From Xiphophorus maculatus (lineage: Eukaryota > Chordata > Actinopteri > Cyprinodontiformes > Poeciliidae): a DNA stretch of 64,000 nucleotides. Under the pieces are notes generated by a model. That model saw only the letters and a list, made by a program, of their open reading frames with translations. It did not search any database and was not told the DNA's origin. Positions within the stretch are counted from its first letter, which is position 1. Each line of letters opens with the position of its first letter. Position numbers and translations under genes: made by a program. The stretch spans positions 23,424,351-23,488,350 of the forward strand of contig NC_036451.1 in NCBI RefSeq assembly GCF_002775205.1, read 5' to 3'. Shown piece by piece: positions 1-61,169 of the stretch.

Positions 1-37845
<37,845 letters not shown>

Positions 37846-39170
37846 ACCGAACCAAACTGGACCGAAATCAGCCCCCTATAGAGATTTGGGCAGGGGAGGG
37901 CGGGGGAGGGCAGGGGACAAGAGAGACTATACATACAAAGGGCTAAAGGATGCATGGGAAGTAACTGTGACTCTTCATGCATTAGCGTTACCTGTATGAA
38001 TGCTTAAAGCTCATAGCTTTTTCCAGACTAAGCCAACTTGCAAAATTCAGTTGCAATAAGTCAAGCGATGGTGTGTCTGGTGAAGATTGGACGCAGTGGG
38101 ATATTTTATTTTCATTTTACTTTTTTTTTTTTTTTTGATCTGACCAGGAGGAGCCTGTCGCACTGAGCGCTGGCCTCCTCTGGGAGTCTGTGTGGAAGCG
38201 CGTACGACGGTCCGTGTTAAGGACACACCATCAAGACTCATAAGCAAACTCAGAAGAATCTTGTTTATAAAAAAAAAAGGAAAAAAAAAAGTTTTCAAAT
38301 GCATGCTTGAAAGTGAGAAAGCACTGCAAGAATATTTTTTTGAGAAATGTATTTTTTATTAGAGCTAACATCTTAGGTTGTAAATGTTAGGATATTTAAC
38401 ATGTGATCCTGTGGGGAAACCCCCTGCCTTCAGGGAGTGTATAGAGAAATATATGTTTGATTGCTCCGAGAGATGAGTTCCCTTCAGCAGGTCTTCACGC
38501 AAAACTCACTCTTTAACCAAATAAGTAGATGCCTTTAGACTCTCGACTGTGTGATATATATTGGGAGATGCTCATACACAAATGCATTTAATTGCACACA
38601 AAAGTGCAGACTTGCTACAGCTTATAATGAAAGCGTAACTTATTGTACTCTGTATATATTTTAGGAAGTGTATAGCGTAAAACCAGTATTTTTCCCCCTC
38701 CTTGTAATTTTGTGTAATGCACTGCTCATCCCAAATGGGATGTATGTATAAAGCTAACATAAGAAAAGCTCACAGGTTTGAGTCACTAAGCTGTTGTTCT
38801 GAACATGAAATCTTCATAGGCTCATCTTGGATGGTGGCAGCATTTTTTTTTTGGCTTCAGTTTCATGCTGCATCAATATACATTCCTTCACAGGTTGTGC
38901 TCTGGACTTGCATTTGATCACATGTTCAGCCTTCCATATTTCTCTTGGGACTAATGCTTGTACAGTTAATCTCAGTCCTCATCTGGTACATTTTGATTTT
39001 GAATGCAGACCCACTTTAATTTTCCCTCCACATACCAGCCTTCTCTGGATAACTAAAGACTTCATTCCTACAGGACATCTCTAGTCATCTTCCTGGAGCA
39101 CATGCCCAAACCTGCTGCTGACCAATGAAAGACCACTTAATGCAAAAATAAAATACTTTTAAAAAAAACA
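37846..39170 (+). other. fryl: fryl 3' UTR
   Basis: About 1.3 kb of non-coding sequence from the stop codon to the poly(A) signal AATAAA at 39147-39152. A G-rich stretch at 37889-37917 and a T-run near 38120 are the only obvious low-complexity parts. Confidence 0.75.
39147..39152 (+). terminator. fryl: fryl poly(A) signal AATAAA
   Basis: Canonical hexamer on the + strand, followed by T-rich then A-rich sequence. Only 38 bp separate it from the zar1 signal on the other strand. Confidence 0.7.
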
Positions 39171-39190
39171 CCCAAAATGCAAGGTAGCCA

Positions 39191-39196
39191 TTTATT
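39191..39196 (-). terminator. zar1: zar1 poly(A) signal (TTTATT on + strand)
   Basis: AATAAA on the - strand about 120 bp downstream of the zar1 stop codon, which implies a very short 3' UTR. Confidence 0.6.
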
Positions 39197-39316
39197 ACGA
39201 TCCGAGGCATGATGTGCTTACAGAGTCAACAAAACATACATGGGAAAAAAAAAATCTATAAAGTTTTGAAACATCAAAAATGTGTGCTTTGCATTGAGGG
39301 TTTTAGTCTAACAGAC

Positions 39317-39460
39317 TCAGATGATGTATTTGAAGCTGAACGTGCTGTCACAGGAGAGCCGCTTGCCTTTGCATCTGCCACACAAGTCCTGTCTATGGGG
39401 TCGTTTGGGGTCAACGTGCCGCTGCGTCAGGGCACAGGAGCAGCGGGCTTTGTTGCAAGT
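39317..39460 (-). CDS. zar1: zar1 exon 4 (terminal)
   Basis: Acceptor ttctccag. Encodes TCNKARCSCALTQR, HVDPKRPHRQDLCG and the end FSFKYII; stop TGA at 39317-39319. Confidence 0.95.
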   Translation of the reverse strand, partial: TCNKARCSCALTQRHVDPKRPHRQDLCGRCKGKRLSCDSTFSFKYII

Positions 39461-40819
39461 CTGGAGAACAAGAGACGCATGAGAAGGAGTTCCAATAAGA
39501 CTGACATAAAGAAGCAGGGATGCAACTTACATGGCATGTTATGTCTTCTACACGGTATGGGTTGAAGCCCTTCTGGCATTTCCTGCAGAACTGTTTGAAG
39601 TAAACCTAGAAAAGAGTAGAGCCATTTACAGTCAACTTTCAGTGCAATACCCAACCAATGATCTCTTGTGAAGTTACTCACCTTGTTTGTGCCCTGAACG
39701 CACCATACGTAAGCACTTTCCCATCGCAGATTGCATTCTCTGCAGTGATAATATCCGTACTTCTGTTCCAGGAACTAATTAAGCAGACAGGGAAATTAGA
39801 CAATTACTCTCGGCATACACAACGGATCTGTACATGAAGGTTAGCCAGTTAAAAGTGAAAAGGTTTGAAGTTGCATTTTTTTGCCAATAGGTTTTTTTAG
39901 ACAACATCTTTGACTGACTATTCAATTCTTACCAATGTTCAGAGAATGTATTGTTGGCATTTCATTGCCGCTTTATAGCAGTTAAACAGTACAGGTTGTA
40001 CATTGCGACGAGAAAAAAGTATTTAAAAGTGTAATTGGGGCTGGGAGTTCCTTAAATTGCGCTTTATTTCAGTTTCTCCTGAAATCTTCGGCTAAAGCCA
40101 CCGCACGCGCCTTGACTCACCTGGAAGCGCACGCGGGCCTTGCCCTGTGATTCTTCTGCGACAGGTGGCGCGAGCTCACCCTTCACCTGCGGCTGTAGTT
40201 TAAACTTCTGGCTCGGTTCAGGAGACTTTGCGGTCTTCCCACCCTCACCAGCTCCGCCGTCCTTCTCCGCCGTCCCCTCGGTGCCCTCTCCCGGGCCCTC
40301 TCCCGGGTCGCCGTGCGGCTCTACGGTCGCCGTCGCCTCAGAGGACGCATCCTTGATGTTGTTATTGTCGTCCACGAGGAATGACGTGACGCTCCGGTAA
40401 GCTATGGGGGAGTACACGGCCAGGGTTCGTGGATAACGAACGCCACCTGTTGCCTTTGGACTGCTGGGCGTGGCGGGCTCCTGCCTCTTCCTGCGCTGGA
40501 AGTCCCGCTTCATGGCCTGCAGGGTCCGCGGGCCGATGGCGCACTGCACCGAGGCGTCCTTCTTCGGGTTGACCTGCACCGCCACATCCTTGGTATTGGC
40601 CTTCCGGAGCCTCGGGGTGAGTTTGGGGTTGATTTGGGATAAGATGGATTTCAGCTGGGCGCGCTGGTGGTTGTTTATCGCGTCAGAGGTGTCTCCGTAG
40701 TGGGAGAAATAACCTTTATATTTCCACCCCGCGACTCTGGGCCGGGTGTACCTGCCCACGTAAGGGTTGTAAGATGAATAGAAGTATCTGTCGACTGGCT
40801 CTTCACCATATGTTGCCAT
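39317..40819 (-). CDS. zar1: zar1, zygote arrest 1, 4 exons, 336 aa
   Basis: ZAR1 is an oocyte-specific RNA-binding protein that represses or stabilises maternal mRNAs and is needed for oocyte growth and the oocyte-to-embryo transition. Exons (- strand) are 40121-40819, 39682-39774, 39531-39605 and 39317-39460: 1011 nt in total, in frame. The start ATG has an A-rich context and opens MATYGEEPVDRYFY. The N-terminal half carries the conserved DVAVQVN and ASVQCAIGPRTL motifs, and the middle is a variable Glu/Gly/Pro-rich linker. The C-terminal 105 residues form the cysteine-rich zinc-binding domain (CRECNLRWES, FCRKCQKGFNPY, CNKARCSC, CGRCKGKRLSC) and end FKYII. The alternative, zar1l, normally lies beside fry; flanking genes and the N-terminus favour zar1. 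Mammalian ZAR1 is longer because of its middle linker. Confidence 0.96.
39531..39605 (-). CDS. zar1: zar1 exon 3
   Basis: Acceptor tctag, donor gtaagt. Encodes VYFKQFCRKCQKGF and YRVEDITCH. Confidence 0.95.
39682..39774 (-). CDS. zar1: zar1 exon 2
   Basis: Acceptor aattag, donor gtgagt. Encodes FLEQKYGYYHCREC and AYVWCVQGTNK, the first zinc-ligand cysteines. Confidence 0.95.
39775..40120 (-). other. zar1: zar1 intron 1
   Basis: 346 bp, AT-rich, GT-AG borders. Nothing else recognisable. Confidence 0.8.
40121..40819 (-). CDS. zar1: zar1 exon 1
   Basis: ATG at 40817-40819, donor gtgagt after VRFQ. Contains the tyrosine-rich N-terminus, the DVAVQVN motif and the variable acidic linker. Confidence 0.95.
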
Positions 40820-40859
40820 TTTTTTCTTTGCTCAACCAGGCCAACCTGCGTGTTGTAAG

Positions 40860-40915
40860 TATTTAAATAGATTGGACAGCGAGAGCCCGCCATCAGGCCT
40901 GATTGGGTTCAGCTG
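40860..40915 (-). promoter_or_regulatory. zar1: putative zar1 core promoter (TATA-like box plus E-box)
   Basis: A palindromic TATTTAAATA at 40860-40869 stands about 40 bp above the start codon, and an E-box CAGCTG lies at 40910-40915. Oocyte genes of this kind are often driven by a TATA-like element and a FIGLA-type E-box. The assignment is inference from position and sequence only. Confidence 0.35.
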
Positions 40916-41850
40916 TAGAGTTTCAGCTCAGATATAAAACATGAAACACGTAGACTTCTCATGTAGGTAACGAAAGTCTAGATATGTTGGCTGAGGAGGC
41001 TGTTAAAAATAGTAAATATTGATATTTGTCTAAATACAGTTGTCTAAATCTGAAGGCATAAGTATAGTTTGAGAGAAAGTAAGAAGTTACGAAAAATGGG
41101 ATAGGATAATGAGATAAAAGGGAGACATTTAGATAGGATACAACATTGATGTTATAAAAATTAGAGGAATAAATAGAAGGGATTAGATAAGTATAAATAA
41201 AATAAGAACTGGTGGAGAAACATTTTACTGGTTTATGTAATTGGTTTAATATTAGCTGCAGAAAATGTGTGTAAAAGAATATTATTGAGCAAGTAAAGAA
41301 GGTCTAATAGGGAACTCAAATTTGAAAATGTGGTTGCTCAGTGGAAAGTAATGCAGGGAAAGGAAAGATATTTTGTTTTCTGAAAATACCGGACTCGTTA
41401 AGCGAATTGGAGGGAAGGAAATGATGAGCAGCAAAATCCAAGAGATGACAGTAGTGCAACATTGATGGATGTAAAAAACAAAAGAAAAAGAGAAACAAGT
41501 AGACTACATATAGATCTTTAATTGCTCTATACAGTAATGTACAGATACAGTTTGGCACAGGCTTGGTTGCACGTTTTGATATGTTTAAATCATCACTTAC
41601 ACATGGTCATAAATCTTTGTAAATGTTTTTTTTTTTACTCCACAGGGAACAGCAGTGTTATTTCATTTTAAAAGGCAACAGTGATTAATTTGAATGAATT
41701 TAGCTCATGACATAAAGCACCCCACATCAATCTTTCACTTTCATCTCCCTGTTTGTGTTTTTTTTTTTTCTTGTAATGAATGACAGCAATCAAAATGTTC
41801 TGGTCTCATCTCCTAAGATCAGCAGCAAAGAAATATTGATTCCTAAAATA
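40916..41850. other. zar1-slc10a4 intergenic region and slc10a4 3' UTR
   Basis: AT-rich, with no coding signal in either strand. A - strand ATTAAA variant poly(A) signal (TTTAAT at 41518-41523) could end the slc10a4 transcript about 330 bp after its stop. Confidence 0.5.
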
Positions 41851-42375
41851 TTAAACAGGAGTGGGATCAGGGGGGCAGGGCTCTAGCATGATTGTATTCG
41901 GGTCGCTCACTGTCACAGCACCGTAAGACGGCTCAAAGTCCTCGTCACGGAACCTTTGATACGTTATGTCTGATTCGCCGCCGTCCATCGTGGGGTCCGA
42001 TTTAAGCAGAACCTCCTTCCTGTACAGCTTGTAGGCCAGGATGAAGATGCCGGCCTCGGCTGCCTGGAAGAGCGCGTACAGCAGAGGGAACATGTACATC
42101 CCGCCCATCAGCTGAGGAGGGAAGGCCAGCTTCAGGATGGCGGTGCACAGCTGCACGTTCTGACACCCCGTCTCCAGGGAGACAGACCTGCGGCTGTTGG
42201 GGGGCAGGTCGAACAGCACGGCCAGGCCGTAGCCCGCGGCATACCCGCACAGAGGCATCAGGACGGCCACCACATACACGGAGGGAGGGATGGTGGAGAG
42301 CAGCTCCGGTCCTAGCATCACGCCTGTCAGGACGAACAGCATCACCAGGGTGACCAGCAGAGACCAAAGGGAAGC
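41851..42375 (-). CDS. slc10a4: slc10a4 exon 3 (terminal)
   Basis: Acceptor tgtcctcag. Encodes ASLWSLLVTLVMLF, the conserved ETGCQNVQLCTAIL motif and the tail; stop TAA at 41851-41853. Confidence 0.95.
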   Translation of the reverse strand, partial: ASLWSLLVTLVMLFVLTGVMLGPELLSTIPPSVYVVAVLMPLCGYAAGYGLAVLFDLPPNSRRSVSLETGCQNVQLCTAILKLAFPPQLMGGMYMFPLLYALFQAAEAGIFILAYKLYRKEVLLKSDPTMDGGESDITYQRFRDEDFEPSYGAVTVSDPNTIMLEPCPPDPTPV

Positions 42376-44809
42376 CTGAGGACAGAGGGTCGCTGGATCA
42401 GAAAGACTGAGGCAACTTTTTATTCAGTAAAAAGTTATTTTTCACATTTTGCTCCATATGGCCATGATATTAAGTCCATTCTATTGGGATTTTATCTGAT
42501 ATAGACCAACATAAAATGGTGCATACCTGGTAGGGCTGGTCAATAAATCAGTAATGATATATATCATGACAGAGATGTGACCAATATGAATACATAATGT
42601 GTCTGATGGAATATTGTCACCTTCCTAATAAAAGAAAATGGCCTACGTCATTTTTTTTTGTGCCAAAAGTGATTTTTGCCTGAATCACTTTTTGGCAAGA
42701 AAGAGGTGGTGTTTTCTGTCCTTGTTTCTGTCATTTTTTTATGACTTTGACCAATATTTTAGGAAGGTGACCAATCATTTTACTCAACTCTGATCCAGAA
42801 TTGCACAGCATTCTGGGGAATGTAGGCAGAGGACAGGCTTTAGCTGCTTAGCCACTGCTGCTAGCTAAGCAAGGTTGGTGGAATCAACTAACTTTCTCTG
42901 TCTTTGGTTGCCTAGCAACAACCCCTTGAGAAACTTGCGCAGCAGCAGTTTCAGAGTTAGCCACATCTGTCTGCCACATGTTTGGCAGTATTTCAGATAT
43001 TTAAAACAAAAACAAAAAACTTATCGATAATTATTGATATGGACTGATATGAAATGCTTATATTGTGATATGATTTCCAGCCATATCATCCAGCCCTAAT
43101 AACTGTGAAGTGGTAGGAAAAGTGTACATTTTCTGCAAAAAATAAAAATCTGAAAAGTGCAGCGTCAATTTTTTTTTTTATTCTCAATACTTTCTAGAAG
43201 GCTTTTGGAGTTTCTATATCTACCAGCTTTGTAGAAAGTTTCATTTGAGTTCATTCTTATTTGCAAAATAGCTCCAGAGAGAGGGAGTTTGCATGGACAT
43301 CATTTGTTTGCCACTGAGTCTCAAATCAATTCAGGTCTGGGCTTTAACTGGAATATTCTAACACATGAAAATGTTTTGATCCAAAGATTCCATTGTGGTT
43401 TTTGAGGAAAGGGAACTGCACAAAATACTTTTCAGATTTGAATCTCTAAAAAAAAATTAAATTATGCCTTGATTCACAGCCATACATCACTTTGTGTTGG
43501 TCTGTCACATAAATTCCCAACAATATTGAAGTTTTTGGTTGTAGCATTCAGGGTTGAAGGATATTTTCGGTAGGGGATCGTTTGGTGAGGATCTCTGATC
43601 TGTTTTGGTTTTATCCTCTAAAAACTCAACGCATCCCAAGCTGGGCTGCATCAGTGCAAAGACGCCTCCTTCATGTGAGACTTATCAGTAGCGACAGGGA
43701 GGAGCTCTCCCTGACTCAGTGTCCCTGATGTCACCATCCCCTCACTCCTCCCAACCCAGCCTCTAATGATAAACGCTGAAGATTTACGCAGTGCGTCTTT
43801 GCGCAAAGTTGGTCTCCACAAACCTCACAGCAAAGCGCCTCTGCTATTTCCGATGGAAAAGTCAAAGACATTTTAAAACTAGAGTAATTGGACCAGACAT
43901 TACCTTTAAAACTATGTCGGCCACACGTGTGTGGCGGTATCTCAGCATAACACCCAAACCAATGGGGATGAGGGTGCTGCACAGGGTCAGGATGATGGCC
44001 CCGAAGGGCAGCAGGTTGACCACGGGCGTGTTGATCCAGGCCCGACTGTAGATCCAGAGACAGAGGGGCATCAAGACCAGCGCCAGCAGGGTGGAGGATA
44101 TGGTCATGATGATGCTGGGGAGAGCAGAGGACAGACGCGCAGTTGTTACAGAAAGCGGGGCGCGGTTTGTGGATCACCTTACAGACATGCAAAAATGACT
44201 TTAGGTCAGATTCAGGGCATAACGTTATTTGTTCTCTCCTATTCTGTGCGTAAATGTAGGAAAGACGCGTTCCGATGCGCGCTGTGAACTCTTTTGGACA
44301 TGAGCACACGGGATCTACCTGAGGTTCATCTCTCCGTGGACCAGCAGAGACATGATGTTTGACAAGTTCCCACCAGGACAGCAGCCACACAGGAGGACCG
44401 CCATCGCTGCCACATCATCCAGAGAGAAAGCTAAAGCCAGAAGAAAAGCCACCAGGGGCATGATGACAAACTGACACACCAGAGCCAGCAATACCCCGAT
44501 GGGTCTGCGGATATGTTCCCCGAGCTGGCTCACCTCCACGGTGCAGCCCAGGCCCAGCATGGTGAAGCAGAGGACCAATCCGACGAACACATTGATGCCG
44601 TGGCTGAGCGGGGAGTCCCAGAAAGCAGGCACCAGGTGAGGAGGTTCGGTCTGGGGAGCGGTCATAAATCCAACCCCAGCGTCAGTCCTGAGTGCGCCGC
44701 CTTCCAGGAAAAAATATCCCTCCGAAACGCGCTGTGAATCCACGGTTTGCTTCAAAGTGTGCAAGATAAAGTCCGTGATGGCAGCTGCCTGCGCGCTGGA
44801 GTTCTCCAT
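41851..44809 (-). CDS. slc10a4: slc10a4, sodium/bile acid cotransporter-like protein, 3 exons, 408 aa
   Basis: SLC10A4 is an SLC10-family multi-pass membrane protein found on synaptic vesicles of cholinergic and monoaminergic neurons; its substrate is still debated. Exons (- strand) are 44319-44809, 43904-44114 and 41851-42375, 1227 nt in total and in frame. The ATG sits in a good Kozak context (gccATGG). A hydrophilic N-terminus of about 75 residues precedes the hydrophobic segments beginning INVFVGLVLCFTMLG. The SLC10 signature region is present as CGCCPGGNLSNIMS, followed by ALVLMPLCLWIYSR. The last exon supplies four more hydrophobic helices and a cytoplasmic tail with an acidic DEDFEPSYG-type motif. 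Human SLC10A4 is 437 aa, so length agrees. SLC10A2 and SLC10A6 are the family alternatives; the adjacent genes and the tail argue for SLC10A4. Confidence 0.95.
42418..43565 (-). mobile_element. Tc1/mariner-like relic in slc10a4 intron 2, split by a second element
   Basis: Left part 42418-42530 and right part 43099-43565 carry inverted copies of the same terminal motif (cacattttg.. and tttgtgttggtctgtcac). The right part also has internal sequence typical of a Tc1-like family common in teleosts (caggtctgggctttaactgg). It is heavily decayed and has no open reading frame. Confidence 0.55.
42531..43098. mobile_element. MITE with TAGGGCTGG termini nested in the Tc1-like relic
   Basis: Begins tagggctgg and ends ccagcccta, a perfect 9-bp terminal inverted repeat. 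Flanks atacctgg and ataactgt match at 6 of 8 positions, consistent with an old 8-bp target duplication and a hAT-type origin. Confidence 0.55.
43904..44114 (-). CDS. slc10a4: slc10a4 exon 2
   Basis: Acceptor ctccccag, donor gtaatg. Encodes IIMTISSTLLALVL, LMPLCLWIYSRAW and RYRHTRVADIVLK. Confidence 0.95.
44115..44318 (-). other. slc10a4: slc10a4 intron 1
   Basis: 204-bp intron with GT-AG borders; no embedded element seen. Confidence 0.85.
44319..44809 (-). CDS. slc10a4: slc10a4 exon 1
   Basis: ATG at 44807-44809, donor gtagat after NL plus two bases of a Ser codon. Encodes the extracellular N-terminus and the first three hydrophobic segments with CCPGGNLSN. Confidence 0.95.
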
Positions 44810-46590
44810 GGCGCATCAGGAGGATCAAGTATCTCCACGGTCGCGTTGTGCGCCTGCTAGTGTCCGTGACTAAAATGAGTCCCCTAGCGGCGCGCGGTCA
44901 CCAATAAGAAGCTGATCCAGAGTCCGAGGGGATGTGACGGTATCGATGGTCTTAAAGCGACTCACGGTCAGTCCGGTGCCACCGATGGGTCTTACAGGGC
45001 GGGAGTCTCTGAAGCATCAGCTGCAGATTGAAGCACTAACAGCCAGATTCGTGTTCCTGCTTTACGCATCCACAAAAAGGAGAAAAACTGCCGCTCTGCC
45101 AGTTTTCCTGTGTTTTTTATATGCGACTGACGCATGGCGCTCTTGAACTTTATGGCGCAAGTAGCTCACAAGATTTGACCTTTGCCTTATTGATGTGTCT
45201 GGAGTTAAAGCTCATAAAATTTTTTTTCCCCAAATCAAATCAAGCTATCTTTTTCTATTTGTGTGCCATTTTGTTTCAGCTCTTAATTTAAGTACGGTAA
45301 AGTTTTGTGACCATTGTCTTAGCATTTTGCAAGTTTTTAACCATATTCCTCCTTTAGAGGTAATAATTTGCATTCTGTTCAGCTGTAAAAAAAAAAGAAA
45401 AAGAAAAGTGTGAGAAAATTGCATGGATTTCATAACAATTTGGTAACAAAGACACACATGGAAGTCCTGCTAGTCAATCTGAATAGCCACTGGTCAATCT
45501 GAATAGCCAAATTTCATCATTGAAGTCTTTTAGCAAGATTTTAATCTAAATTTATGTGGAACCTTGTCAGAAATCATTCCAGGATTTATACATGCGAGCT
45601 GATCCACTCAGTTCTTGTACTTCCTGTGATAAACTGAACATACTTAGCTTTTTGTTCTTTCAGTGTGCGCTTTAAAAACTTTGTATTTGGGAAATCCTGC
45701 TGTGGAAATCCATACCTCACCATCCTGCTGTGTTTTTGTTGCTTCTTTATATTTGGTAGTCGGACAAATAAACACCTTGTGTGTACAACTAATCTTTGTA
45801 CAACTCAAATATGGAAGAATGTTTTTTTCTGTTTCTGGTTAAAAAAAAATATATATATATACATATATATAAAATTATAATGACTCTCTCCTCTCGTACT
45901 GCACCAGAGTAAGAATCTTTTACAGGACAATTGATGCAGTTTATTTTCTTCCCAGAAATCAATCCTTAGATCTCTCCAATCTATTTTGAGCCATTATTAA
46001 AGTCCATTAGTTTCTTAACCATCAGTTTAGTACCAAAGTCCTCCAGATCAGACTTACAGGTCAGACATCCTGAGCAATATTAATGAATTACGGTGATCTC
46101 TCCTCACAACAAATCACCACATTCAGCATCATCCATGTGAATTGTGTTTTATGTGTCCACATCCCTCAGAAGCAGAGTCTGCAGCAGATCACTGTCTCAC
46201 TCTTCAAGAGGATATGAATCCTGGCGTCACGCCTTTGAGGTCCAGTATGGGATGGGATGTTTTGGACCACTCCGTGATTCAATCTCCTCTTCGTTCTGCG
46301 CAAACATTACAGGCTGTTCCTGGCAACCAGGAAGTGACTTCAGGTGCGTAATACGGTTTGTGTGTTGAATACATAATGCTTTTAAAGACCTTACTGAAAC
46401 GATGGCTACCTAGCTTGCCGGATAGATGGTCATTAACTGTACATTTTGGTTTATAATTCTTGTTTTTCTAGTAATTTACATCAATTACTTAATCTTATTT
46501 CATCTATTTATATTGTTCAATCAAATTAAACCCAACTTGTTGTTTTGGATGGGGAAAAAACAAGTCAGAGGACACAGAAGAAAGGAAACT
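44810..46590. other. slc10a4 upstream / slain2 downstream intergenic region
   Basis: The first 150 bp above slc10a4 are GC-rich, as expected for a promoter. The rest is AT-rich, with an (AT)n tract at 45848-45871. Short open stretches near 46140-46370 show no splice-consistent or family signal. Confidence 0.5.
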
Positions 46591-46598
46591 TTTAAAGT

Positions 46599-46604
46599 TT
46601 TATT
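46599..46604 (-). terminator. slain2: slain2 poly(A) signal (TTTATT on + strand)
   Basis: AATAAA on the - strand, about 1.5 kb downstream of the slain2 stop. No nearer canonical - strand signal was as well placed, but the call is tentative. Confidence 0.45.
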
Positions 46605-48102
46605 TGAAATGTGACTTTACACAGGAAAACCAAATGGTATGGTTGTGGCTATAAAAAAGGTTCATTAACAAAAAATGGTTCACACAAAGTGTGTGCTATA
46701 TTTCTTTTTGCAACATTCATCCTGGCTTCCCACCAAATCTGAGCTTTGACAGAGGCACCCATCTCTTTAATAAATAGTTTCATTTACAGAACCAGTATTT
46801 TTTATATATATAAATACAAAGGCAAAAGGAACACTTTAAAGCAATTAAGTGTGTTGATTTAGTTACAAAAACAAACAGGCAAGCATATTAACCAGGCATA
46901 GATGCAAAGCTGAAAACATCATTGGCAAAAAAAGATCTTGGCACAAATCATAAACTCAAGTGACATTTTAAATTATAGGCACTGGTTGAAGACACTCACC
47001 AAAGCAATGACCCAAACACCAGTCCCAACACCGGCATGCCTTTCTTGATTCATGTAGCATGTCATGTGAAAGCCTATCAAAACCTTTCAAACTATTTTCA
47101 AGTCCTTTTATTTTTCCCCTCTTGAACAACACACACAGATCACTGGGAAACATTAGAGTTGTCTTGGTTGCATCAGCTGAATGGGTGACAGTGATAACTT
47201 CTCCATAACAACAAAAAAGAAAACGAGTCAGGTTCTGGAAACCAATACAACTTCTGTTTATTGATGAGCTGTCCTTTAACTGAGCACTGTGAGAAATGCC
47301 CTGTAGGGGGCGTTATAGAACTGAGGCATCCCTCACTCTGGTTTTCCACCAGAACTTATCTGACGCTTCAAGACCAAAATGAGGCTTTGGAGAGTTAGCT
47401 TGCAGCTGAGGTTCATAGTGAACATTCTCAAGAAACAGAATTTTTTTTTTAATTCAAAATACTGATATGGATGTTTGGACATATGCTTCTTAAATAATTT
47501 GAATAAATAATTTGTAAAACAAACTTGTGCATACATTCTGGCTGACTTTTTAATATATATTTTTTTTAACTTTATGAGAGGAACGATTAAAGAGTTCAAC
47601 CCACACTAGAGAGGTGCTTTCACTGTTGCAAGACATCAAACAATTCTCTTAACATCACGGGACAGTTCACCTGCACACCATCGTCATAGAGACCACTCAC
47701 CAACACCTGCTGAACACAGAGCAGAAGAACAGAAATGTGTGGAAACATTTCAACCTGAGGGAGGTGACAGGAGAGCAGAGGCGGCAGGAGGGAGGCCAGG
47801 CATGGAGACATGACTGCAGGCAGCATGTCCTCTTCTGGGTTCTTTGGCATTTTCTGTGTAGGCCGCACTAGACGCCTGAGGGCCCCCGTCCCCCGCAGAG
47901 CCAGTCCCCCCAGAGAACGACGATGGGATGGACGCCCTTTGACACACTGTGGAGTCTCTCCTCTCCTTTTTAAAACTCTGATTTATACACGTTTGTCTGC
48001 CTCTTTAAGGAAAATCTTATGTAGGTACATAAAGTGCCGAGTTGTGTTGTCGCCTTCCTTCTGTTGATAGTGTGGCCGGAGAGCGCCCCCTGCTGGCTCG
48101 GC
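46605..48102 (-). other. slain2: slain2 3' UTR
   Basis: About 1.5 kb from the stop codon to the proposed poly(A) signal. Small open stretches on both strands (for example 47620-47868) are not supported by splice sites or homology. Confidence 0.5.
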
Positions 48103-60609
<12,507 letters not shown>

Positions 60610-60950
60610 GGTGATTCCTCAGCCAGTCGAAAATACACTGCGGTCCGGAGTGTTTTCTTGACGGTCCCTTTCTTTCTCTTTTCCTTACCAATACCTACGT
60701 GTTCAAAGAAGACACTTTGGTGTTTGACTGACTTGGTGAGCTCAGCGTCGTCATCTTCTCTGGATACTCGCGTTTACGGGCAGGGTCGAGGCCATTTTCA
60801 TAATACTCGTCACCAACTGTGAAAGACCAACAGGCGGCGGATAGCATACGTCACTGCGCTCGATGTCGAGAGCGAGCACGTAACCAACACCTATTTGCTC
60901 GTGCACGTTGAACCACGTCATTAGGGAGGGAGGGCGCGGTAAATACCGTA
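60610..60950 (-). promoter_or_regulatory. slain2: slain2 5' UTR and proximal promoter region
   Basis: Comparatively CpG-rich sequence directly above the start codon, unlike the AT-rich DNA beyond about 60960. No TATA box is evident, as expected of a housekeeping-type promoter. Exact transcription start unknown. Confidence 0.4.
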
Positions 60951-61169
60951 GATATGCAGTAGCTGCATACTTACATGTCTTGTAAACCAGATTGAACGCG
61001 TCCAGACTGAAAGATTGTTGCTAATAGACATGTAGTTAAACAAATTCTAACGTTAGCTAAAACTGATAGACAACCTGCGCTCCATAAACAAATGCACGTG
61101 TCTCTGGTGACATCACACAAGGCACCAAACAAGTATAACCTGAGAAAGCAGTTTACAATTTATGAAGGC

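Noticed and set aside
46142..46368. Open reading stretches between slc10a4 and slain2
   Set aside because: Two overlapping frames, no recognisable domain, no promoter or splice context.
47620..47947. Short proteins on the - strand downstream of slain2
   Set aside because: Lie in the slain2 3' UTR, no homology or splice evidence.
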